A stretch of 5,216 nucleotides of DNA from CBFIJI01 sp965662885 (GTDB taxonomy: Bacteria > Bacteroidota > Bacteroidia > Flavobacteriales > Flavobacteriaceae). Position numbers and translations under genes: made by a program. A model generated the notes under the pieces. It was not told the DNA's origin, did no database searches, and saw nothing but the letters and a program-made list of their open reading frames with translations. This document shows positions 1-4,452 of this stretch, in pieces. Where the stretch lies: contig CBFIJI010000129.1 in assembly GCA_965662885.1 (NCBI GenBank), forward strand, positions 1 through 5,216, read 5' to 3'. Numbering within the stretch: the first letter of the stretch is position 1; the number at the start of each line of letters is the position of its first letter.

Positions 1-605
1 GTACTGGCATTCAAAAAAGTATTTTTTCGTTCTTTTAAAAGTTGATTTTCGATGAGTGTACATTCCATTTTTGAGCGGGGCATACGTTGAATATCTGAAC
101 CTCGATAAACAGTATAGGTATTTTTTGTTTTTGTAGGAATGATATAAGAAAATGTTTGATCGTTAGCGGTGATCATAACATAGATGCCTGTGTGCGGAGA
201 AATTGAAAAGTAGAGTTTTTTTGTAGGATCATTAATTGCTTCTCCAATATAGGTGTTAATGGAAGGATACTTTTTTTGGAGCCCAATCTGCATGTTGAAG
301 ATTTTGGCAATTTTAAAGGTAACGAAATAGCCTCGAGCATCAGGAAATTCGAGGTAGGTCTTTGAGTTTTTTAAACCCTCTCTTCCTATTGGAGCATTTG
401 CTAATAAGGCAATCAATTTTTTAGGGAGAAGTGTAAAGGTTTTTAATGGTTCCTCTGGATTTTTTGATTGGTATAATAAGTCCTCCTGAATTGTACTTGT
501 TTTTTCCCAAGCATTTGTGTCTTGGGCATAAACAGAAAAAGCAGCTCCCAAAAGGGAAATTAACAAAATTATAGTAAAAAACTTCTTGTGAATGGAAACT
601 TCCAT
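1..605 (-). CDS. N-terminal part of a secreted reprolysin-like metallopeptidase (partial, runs off left edge)
   Basis: The frame is open from an ATG at 605-603 to the window edge, giving 201 codons and no stop. Residues 1-27 form a Sec signal peptide: basic HKK, a hydrophobic core (FFTIILLISLLGAAF), and an Ala-X-Ala-like end VYA before Gln28. The mature part has the pattern I associate with the N-terminal region of Bacteroidota reprolysin-like (M12B-type) zinc peptidases: a Trp near the start (W33), a stretch ending LLANAP (67-72), FPDARGYFVTFKIAK (87-101), KKYPSINTYIGEAINDP (111-127) and SISPHTGIYVMI (134-145), then TYTVYRGSD (163-171). In this family the HExxHxxxxxH catalytic domain follows such a region, and often a C-terminal type IX secretion sorting domain; both would lie outside the window, so peptidase activity is not shown here. 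The gene has its own promoter and is separated by 129 bases from kbl, which lies upstream on the same strand, so a shared operon is unlikely. The start is the only ATG ahead of the signal peptide. Confidence 0.75.
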   Translation of the reverse strand, partial: MEVSIHKKFFTIILLISLLGAAFSVYAQDTNAWEKTSTIQEDLLYQSKNPEEPLKTFTLLPKKLIALLANAPIGREGLKNSKTYLEFPDARGYFVTFKIAKIFNMQIGLQKKYPSINTYIGEAINDPTKKLYFSISPHTGIYVMITANDQTFSYIIPTKTKNTYTVYRGSDIQRMPRSKMECTLIENQLLKERKNTFLNAS

Positions 606-626
606 GGTATTCGATTTAAGGCGTAA

Positions 627-656
627 CAAATATATAAAATTAAATCGTACACTAAA
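627..656 (-). promoter_or_regulatory. Bacteroidota-type promoter for the metallopeptidase gene
   Basis: On the minus strand TATATTTG (634-627) matches the Bacteroidota -7 consensus TAnnTTTG exactly. A TTTA (656-653), which resembles the -33 TTTG element, lies 18 bases upstream. Transcription would start near 620, leaving a leader of about 15 bases before the ATG at 605. The -7 match is seen directly; promoter activity is inferred. Confidence 0.55.
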
Positions 657-719
657 GATTTTCCTTTTTTTGGAAAGAGGGGTTGAGGTTAAAAATTATT
701 GTTGGTGAAAAACTAAAGC

Positions 720-739
720 AATAATAATCGAATATTATT
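720..739 (-). terminator. Weak AT-only hairpin at the 3' end of kbl
   Basis: AATAATA (720-726) and TATTATT (733-739) are perfect inverted arms around a six-base loop. The hairpin includes the kbl stop codon (737-735). On the minus strand it is followed by GCTTTAGTTTTT, so a U-rich run lies several bases beyond the stem. The stem has no G-C pairs and would be unstable, so this is at best a weak terminator and may be chance in AT-rich DNA. Confidence 0.22.
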
Positions 740-1922
740 CAATTACATTTAATGCTTTTCCTACATTCTTAAACGCCTCAATGGCTTTGTTTAAGTCATC
801 ACGACTGTGGGCTGCGGAAATTTGAACTCGAATTCTTGCTTCTCCTTTTGGAACAACAGGATAAAAGAAACCTATGACGTAAATTCCTTTATCCAACAAA
901 GCTGCTGCCATTTTTTGTGCTAACACAGCATCATAAAGCATAATAGGGACAATAGGATGGGTTCCTGGTTTGATGGTAAAACCAGCCTTGGTCATAGCTA
1001 ACCGGAAAAAAGCTGTATTTTCCATTAATTGCTTCCGCTGTGCGTTGTCTTTTTCAAGAAGTTTAAATACTGCAAGTGACCCCCCAACAATAGCAGGTGC
1101 AAGGGTATTGGAAAATAAATAAGGCCTAGAACGTTGTCGTAATAATTCAATGATTTCTTTCGATGCACTTGTAAAACCACCTGACGCACCCCCTAGTGCC
1201 TTTCCTAAAGTTCCTGTGATAATGTCCACGCGACCCATTACGTTTTTTAATTCATGTACACCACGGCCTTGAGCACCCATAAATCCGCTGGAATGACACT
1301 CATCTATCATCACTAGGGCGTTGTATTCATCTGCCAGGTCGCAAATTTTATCCAATTGTGCAATAGTCCCGTCCATAGAGAAAACACTGTCGGTTACAAT
1401 TAATTTAATCCTATTGTTCTTGGCGGCTAAAAGCTGTTCTTCTAGACTTTCCATATTGTTATGTTCATATCGAAAGCGTTGTGCTTTACACAAGCGAACA
1501 CCATCAATAATTGAGGCATGATTGAGCGCATCACTGATAATAGCATCTTTTGGTCCCAAAAGTGGTTCAAATAGCCCTCCGTTAGCATCAAAAGCGGCCG
1601 CATAAAGGATACTGTCTTCCATTCCTAAAAAAGCAGCAATTTTTTGTTCGAGTTCGGTATGGATGTCCTGAGTTCCACAAATAAAACGAACTGACGATAA
1701 TCCAAATCCATGGGTGTCCATGGCCTTTTTAGCAGCTTCAATAACATCAGGATGGGCAGAAAGTCCTAGATAGTTATTTGCGCAAAAGTTCAATACTTGT
1801 TTTCCGTGGACAGAAATTTGAGCTCCTTGCTTTGAACTAATCACCCGTTCTCCCTTAAACAAGCCTGAGGCTTTTATTTGTTTAATTTCTTTTTCAAAAA
1901 TGGATTTGTATTTATCGGACAT
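735..1922 (-). CDS. kbl: Glycine C-acetyltransferase (2-amino-3-ketobutyrate CoA ligase)
   Basis: A cytoplasmic PLP enzyme of the alpha-oxoamine synthase family. It cleaves 2-amino-3-oxobutyrate with CoA to glycine and acetyl-CoA, the second step of threonine breakdown. From the ATG at 1922 the product is 395 residues, close to the 398 of E. coli Kbl. Visible landmarks are NFCANNYLGL (45-54), H136 in LNHASIIDG for stacking on PLP, D207 and H210 in MIDECHSSG, the Schiff-base Lys241 in TGTLGKALGGASGG, and R365 in ARIRVQISAAH, which matches the substrate-carboxylate arginine of the family. A TTG directly before the ATG could add one residue, but the ATG is the simpler start. Related enzymes (BioF, HemA, SPT) share the fold. 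The divergent neighbour is an L-threonine dehydrogenase gene, which supplies the substrate and settles the assignment as Kbl. No Shine-Dalgarno sequence is visible. Confidence 0.96.
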   Translation of the reverse strand: MSDKYKSIFEKEIKQIKASGLFKGERVISSKQGAQISVHGKQVLNFCANNYLGLSAHPDVIEAAKKAMDTHGFGLSSVRFICGTQDIHTELEQKIAAFLGMEDSILYAAAFDANGGLFEPLLGPKDAIISDALNHASIIDGVRLCKAQRFRYEHNNMESLEEQLLAAKNNRIKLIVTDSVFSMDGTIAQLDKICDLADEYNALVMIDECHSSGFMGAQGRGVHELKNVMGRVDIITGTLGKALGGASGGFTSASKEIIELLRQRSRPYLFSNTLAPAIVGGSLAVFKLLEKDNAQRKQLMENTAFFRLAMTKAGFTIKPGTHPIVPIMLYDAVLAQKMAAALLDKGIYVIGFFYPVVPKGEARIRVQISAAHSRDDLNKAIEAFKNVGKALNVIE

Positions 1923-1947
1923 CAATTTAATTGTATTATTTTAACTG

Positions 1948-1955
1948 TAAAATTA
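1948..1955 (-). promoter_or_regulatory. Candidate -7 element for kbl
   Basis: On the minus strand TAATTTTA (1955-1948) matches five of the six fixed positions of TAnnTTTG and would place the transcript start near 1941, about 19 bases before the kbl ATG. No convincing -33 TTTG is found at the usual 17-23 base spacing, because the nearest TTTG is only 13 bases upstream. This is a tentative call. Confidence 0.28.
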
Positions 1956-1961
1956 CACTTT

Positions 1962-2909
1962 ATGCCTCCAAATTTGTTAAAAAAAGCAACTTTTAAAAAA
2001 AGAATCCTTGTTACGGGTGCTTTGGGTCAGTTGGGAAGATCCTTGCTAGATGAATTAATAAAGCTTTCGGAAGTTTATGTTTTGGCCTCAGACATTTCTT
2101 TACCCAAGGAGCCCTTGAATGTTGATTTTGAGCATGCAGATGTTTGTGATTTTGACCGCTTAGACGATTTGGTCACGACTTATGCCATTACTGAAATTTA
2201 TCATTTAGCAGCGCTTCTTTCTGCAAAAGGGGAAGAAAATCCGTGGCGAACATGGAGCCTTAACATGGATGGCTTTAAAAATATTTTAAAGCTTGCTCAA
2301 GCACGACCTTTAATTAAACTATTTTGGCCGAGCTCCATTGCTATTTTTGGACCGCATTCTCCTTTGACGATGACTCCTCAAAATTCGTATACCAATCCGT
2401 TGACAATGTATGGTGTTACGAAATTAGCGGGGGAACGCCTGATGGAATACTTTAGATTAAAGCACAGTTTAGACATCCGTTCTCTTCGATTTCCAGGAAT
2501 TGTCAGTTTGGACACCCCACCTGGAGGGGGGACTACAGATTATATTATTGAATTGTTGCAAGCAGCGCGGAGGGGTTCGTCTTATACCTGTTTTCTTGCT
2601 CCAAAGACCAGCTTGCCCATGCTACACATTAAAGATACTGTTGCTGCTATTTTAAAATTAATGGCTGCTCCAATTGATTCATTACATACACAGTCGTCCT
2701 ATAATATTAGTGGTTTTAATGTGAGCCCTGAAGTTGTGGTTAAAGCTTTGGAAAATAGAGGTATTCCAATGGAGGTAAATTATGCGCCTGATTTTCGACA
2801 ACAGATTGCAGCCACCTGGCCGTCGAGTCTTGATGATTCCGCAGCCCGAAACGACTGGGGTTGGCAGCCAGAATACGATTTAGCCAAAATCTTAGAGGAG
2901 GTATTTTAA
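1962..2909 (+). CDS. tdh: L-threonine 3-dehydrogenase, short-chain (SDR/NAD-epimerase-like) type
   Basis: Oxidises L-threonine to 2-amino-3-oxobutyrate with NAD+ in the cytoplasm. The 315-residue product belongs to the extended SDR family and closely resembles the Flavobacterium frigidimaris type of TDH (about 312 residues), not the zinc-dependent E. coli Tdh. Seen in the protein: the Rossmann motif GALGQLG (19-25), the acidic D44 after strand 2 expected for NAD preference, HLAALLSA (81-88), FWPSSIAIFGP (121-131) with the active-site Ser, the YGVTK catalytic Tyr150/Lys154 pair, TPPGGGTTDY (185-194), which is diagnostic of this TDH group, and a C-terminal PDFRQQIAATWP followed by DWGW. The ATG at 1962 is chosen over one at 1878 because the latter would overlap kbl and add 28 residues rich in Phe before the Rossmann fold. 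Even so, about ten residues precede the first strand beyond the usual start. kbl diverges from it across 39 bases. The gene symbol reflects function; this protein is not homologous to E. coli Tdh. Confidence 0.93.
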   Translation: MPPNLLKKATFKKRILVTGALGQLGRSLLDELIKLSEVYVLASDISLPKEPLNVDFEHADVCDFDRLDDLVTTYAITEIYHLAALLSAKGEENPWRTWSLNMDGFKNILKLAQARPLIKLFWPSSIAIFGPHSPLTMTPQNSYTNPLTMYGVTKLAGERLMEYFRLKHSLDIRSLRFPGIVSLDTPPGGGTTDYIIELLQAARRGSSYTCFLAPKTSLPMLHIKDTVAAILKLMAAPIDSLHTQSSYNISGFNVSPEVVVKALENRGIPMEVNYAPDFRQQIAATWPSSLDDSAARNDWGWQPEYDLAKILEEVF

Positions 2910-2943
2910 TGAGGTCTCTTGATAGGGTTTTTTAATCATGCAT

Positions 2944-2983
2944 AAAAAAACCCGAAAAGCAGCACAGCTATTTCGGGAATTTT
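2944..2983 (-). terminator. Intrinsic terminator shared by two convergent genes
   Basis: CCCGAAA (2951-2957) and TTTCGGG (2971-2977) form a perfect seven-base-pair stem around a 13-base loop. Read on the minus strand the stem is followed at once by seven T residues (2950-2944), a typical strong rho-independent terminator for the small exported-protein gene ending at 3001. On the plus strand the stem is followed by AATTTTCTT, so it may also stop transcripts from tdh, whose stop codon lies about 40 bases before the stem. Confidence 0.85.
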
Positions 2984-3000
2984 CTTGAAAGTAAGCTTGG

Positions 3001-3351
3001 TTAAGAAGGTAAAAAGCGAAATTTAACATTGTAAATTTTACCTCTTTGAATGCCCTTCACTTTTAATTTACGATTGTCAAGTCGTCCTTCTAAAAAAGAC
3101 TTGATTTTTGGGTCGTCAGAGAGAACTGAAATGACAATCAATTCATTGGCTTCATTTAAAAGAAAGCTGACCCTTGACAGTACTTCATCGTTTTTATTGA
3201 TTTTAAAAGGGACTTCCTTTCCAACCAAATTCATAATCTCATTTCTGAGAAGTTTATCCTTTCCTAAAGGAGGATTTTCAGCGGGGGAGGCAAAAGCGGG
3301 AAGGCTCAAGCCAACCACAAAGAATAGCATAATTAAGGTTACTTTTTTCAT
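3001..3351 (-). CDS. Small exported protein of unknown function (116 residues)
   Basis: Residues 1-21 form a clear signal peptide: MKK, a hydrophobic core (VTLIMLFFVVGLSL), and PAFA before Ser22. The mature part has about 95 residues. After a short polar linker (SPAENPPLGKDK) comes a small domain that looks alpha/beta: LLRNEIMNLVGKE (34-46), VSFLLNEANELIVISVLSDD (61-80), IKSFLEGRLDNRKLKVKG (83-100) and a final strand KIYNVKFRFLP. Similar small periplasmic proteins with a pattern of F-L-N-x-x-N-E-L-hydrophobic followed by a helix and Y-x-hydrophobic are frequent in flavobacteria, and I know of no assigned function. There is no cysteine, so no lipobox and no disulfide. The protein is rich in Lys. 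It appears monocistronic, with a strong terminator downstream and a 142-base spacer upstream. The existence of the gene is well supported; its function is not. Confidence 0.85.
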   Translation of the reverse strand: MKKVTLIMLFFVVGLSLPAFASPAENPPLGKDKLLRNEIMNLVGKEVPFKINKNDEVLSRVSFLLNEANELIVISVLSDDPKIKSFLEGRLDNRKLKVKGIQRGKIYNVKFRFLPS

Positions 3352-3493
3352 AGCATTTTAGATTTGGGTTAAATACACTATTAAGACTTTAATCGGCTTA
3401 AATTGTTACATTTCATGGTAATTTTATATAATTATTAACACAAATAGACAAATACAGCTATTCTTTAATTCATAGTCAATTTTATACAAGCCA
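3352..3493. other. Intergenic spacer between two minus-strand genes
   Basis: This 142-base AT-rich gap separates the stop of the winged-helix regulator gene (3494) from the start of the small exported-protein gene (3351). It should hold the promoter of the latter, but no good pair of -33 TTTG and -7 TAnnTTTG elements is visible at normal spacing. No stable hairpin follows the regulator gene. No further ORF or RNA gene is apparent. Confidence 0.5.
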
Positions 3494-3775
3494 TTATTTG
3501 AGATACTTTTTTATGGTATTTACATAATTTTCAAAAGCAGTTATACCTTTTTTGGTGAGCTTTACTTCTGTATGTGGATAATTATCCAAAAAGGATTTTT
3601 GTATCGACAGGTATTCGGCTGCTTCTAATTTTTTGAGTTGAACACTTAAGTTTCCTGAACTTGCTTGTGTGATGGTTTTTAGGTCTTTAAAACTTGACTC
3701 TCCATTACTGATTAAATGAGAAACTATAGCCAAACGCAATTGTGCATGTAGCAGTGGATCAAGATCTTTATACAT
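3494..3775 (-). CDS. Small winged-helix transcriptional regulator (HTH_34-like)
   Basis: A 93-residue DNA-binding protein made almost entirely of one winged-helix domain. Seen in order: LDPLLHAQLRLAIVSHLI (5-22), SFKDLKTITQAS (28-39) as the second helix region, GNLSVQLKKLEAAEYL (41-56) as the recognition helix, a basic beta wing ending in TEVKLTKKG (69-77), and a C-terminal helix FENYVNTIKKYL likely used for dimerisation. The phrase G-N-L-S-x-x-L-x-K-L-E is typical of the ArsR/MarR-like HTH_34 group (Pfam PF13601, from memory). There is no cysteine and no His cluster, so no evident metal-sensing site and no separate ligand domain. The ATG (3775-3773) lies inside the end of the upstream membrane-protein gene, giving an eight-base overlap that suggests translational coupling and shared control. 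It probably represses its own operon, with the inverted repeat at 4383-4397 as candidate operator; this is inference. Confidence 0.88.
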   Translation of the reverse strand: MYKDLDPLLHAQLRLAIVSHLISNGESSFKDLKTITQASSGNLSVQLKKLEAAEYLSIQKSFLDNYPHTEVKLTKKGITAFENYVNTIKKYLK

Positions 3776-4340
3776 GACTTTTATTTTTTATAAAAAAGAT
3801 GACTCCTGGAACCAAAATAGCGACTATTGAAACAATACCAGATAATAAGGGGTGGTATTGCCATTCGAGAGAAAAACAGATAAATCCCGAAATATTAATC
3901 ACAAGTCCAGAAATGAATAAAAGAGTACTGCGTATCATGGTAGCGGAAACTATTGTTGCGATGCCAAGCAGTACTAAAATGATGGGAACCAAATTGCTTT
4001 TTAAAATAGGAAAAAAAGCAAATGCCAAAATCATTATGTTAAGGGCTGTTGTAATCCAAAGACTACTCTCAAGACGGTTTAAAGGACTGTACGTTTTTTT
4101 TTCTTCTTTTGCCTTTAGAATTCCGGTCAATATCCCACCCAAGGGCATTAGTAAATAAGGATACCAACTGATTTCATATTTTCCAATGTGCAATAAATAA
4201 AATTGACTAAAAGAGGTTATACTAAATAGTAGCCCCCATAAAATATATACCCAACCATTTTCTTGATAGCGTTGTTTTGCATTTTTTATTGCTTGTTCAA
4301 TAATAGCTAAGCTTTCATTAGGAGATAAATTATTATTCAT
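3768..4340 (-). CDS. Six-helix inner membrane protein of unknown function, co-encoded with a winged-helix regulator
   Basis: The 190-residue product starts with a soluble, probably helical stretch (SPNESLAIIEQAIKNAKQRY, 6-25) and then has six hydrophobic segments at roughly 30-50, 58-76, 92-111, 116-134, 138-158 and 163-184. The Lys/Glu-rich loop KAKEEKKTY (76-84), R137 and the C-terminal KNK place the N-terminus, the 2-3 and 4-5 loops and the C-terminus in the cytoplasm by the positive-inside rule. There is no signal peptide, catalytic motif or known transport signature. Membrane proteins opening with a S-L-x-I-I-E-x-x-I-x-x-A-K pattern and a W-G motif in helix 1 (here ILWGLL) are common in Bacteroidota beside HTH_34-type regulators, as here, but their function is unknown to me. 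It is the first gene of the two-gene operon and ends within the regulator start (shared ATGTATAA). It might modulate the regulator or be its target. Confidence 0.85.
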   Translation of the reverse strand: MNNNLSPNESLAIIEQAIKNAKQRYQENGWVYILWGLLFSITSFSQFYLLHIGKYEISWYPYLLMPLGGILTGILKAKEEKKTYSPLNRLESSLWITTALNIMILAFAFFPILKSNLVPIILVLLGIATIVSATMIRSTLLFISGLVINISGFICFSLEWQYHPLLSGIVSIVAILVPGVIFFIKNKSHV

Positions 4341-4369
4341 GATTTTAAGTATTTAAGTTAAATTTATTG

Positions 4370-4401
4370 TAAATATAAAGTAGTTTATAATATAAACCAA
4401 A
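4370..4401 (-). promoter_or_regulatory. Promoter of the membrane protein/regulator operon
   Basis: On the minus strand TTTG (4401-4398) and TATATTTA (4377-4370) are separated by exactly 20 bases. They match the Bacteroidota -33 TTTG and -7 TAnnTTTG elements, with only the last base of the -7 deviating. The transcript would begin near 4363, leaving a leader of about 22 bases before the ATG at 4340. The spacer contains a perfect inverted repeat. Confidence 0.6.
4383..4397. promoter_or_regulatory. Perfect 15-base inverted repeat, candidate operator
   Basis: GTTTATAATATAAAC has two perfect seven-base arms (4383-4389 and 4391-4397) around a single central A. It lies wholly inside the -33/-7 spacer of the minus-strand operon promoter and also covers the region where a -33 element for the divergent Nramp gene would fall. 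A dimeric winged-helix protein bound here would block RNA polymerase. The symmetry is seen directly; operator function and its link to the regulator at 3494-3775 are inferred. Confidence 0.5.
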
Positions 4402-4409
4402 AAAAAGAA

Positions 4410-4417
4410 TATATTTT
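4410..4417 (+). promoter_or_regulatory. Candidate -7 element for the Nramp-family gene
   Basis: TATATTTT matches five of the six fixed positions of TAnnTTTG and lies 35 bases before the ATG at 4453. No TTTG is found at the expected -33 position, which instead falls within the inverted repeat at 4383-4397. The call is weak in such AT-rich DNA. Confidence 0.25.
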
Positions 4418-4452
4418 ATTTATTCCTCTGCAAAGAACAATACCTTTAAAAT

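Noticed and set aside
656..677. TTTCC-(T)7-GGAAA hairpin near 661-675 in the kbl/metallopeptidase gap
   Set aside because: The stem is five base pairs with an all-T loop and no T-run after either arm, so it is not a convincing terminator.
1321..1521. 66-codon open frame on the plus strand
   Set aside because: It lies antisense within kbl, has no recognisable domain, and is a shadow of a well-supported gene.
1878..1961. Upstream in-frame ATG that would extend tdh by 28 residues
   Set aside because: It would overlap the 5' end of kbl by 45 bases and add a Phe-rich stretch (FNFFFKNGFVF) that is the antisense of kbl codons; the ATG at 1962 places the Rossmann fold close to the normal distance from the start.
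2909..2935. Very short ORF starting in the tdh stop (TAATG)
   Set aside because: It has eight codons, no similarity to anything, and sits just before the shared terminator; the overlap is coincidental.
3050..3361. 103-codon open frame on the plus strand
   Set aside because: It is the complement of the small exported-protein gene, whose minus-strand reading has a proper signal peptide and a downstream terminator.
3364..3412. TTAAG ... CTTAA inverted arms upstream of the small exported-protein gene
   Set aside because: The arms are five bases and AT-rich with no relation to a recognisable promoter, so chance is the simplest explanation.
3439..3456. CAAATA direct repeat (3441-3446 and 3449-3454), spaced eight bases apart
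   Set aside because: Only two short copies exist in AT-rich DNA. On the minus strand they resemble -7 elements, but both miss the key A at position 2, and they lie about 90 bases from the nearest start.
3799..4158. 119-codon open frame on the plus strand
   Set aside because: It is antisense to the six-helix membrane protein gene, which shows clear transmembrane segments and operon coupling.
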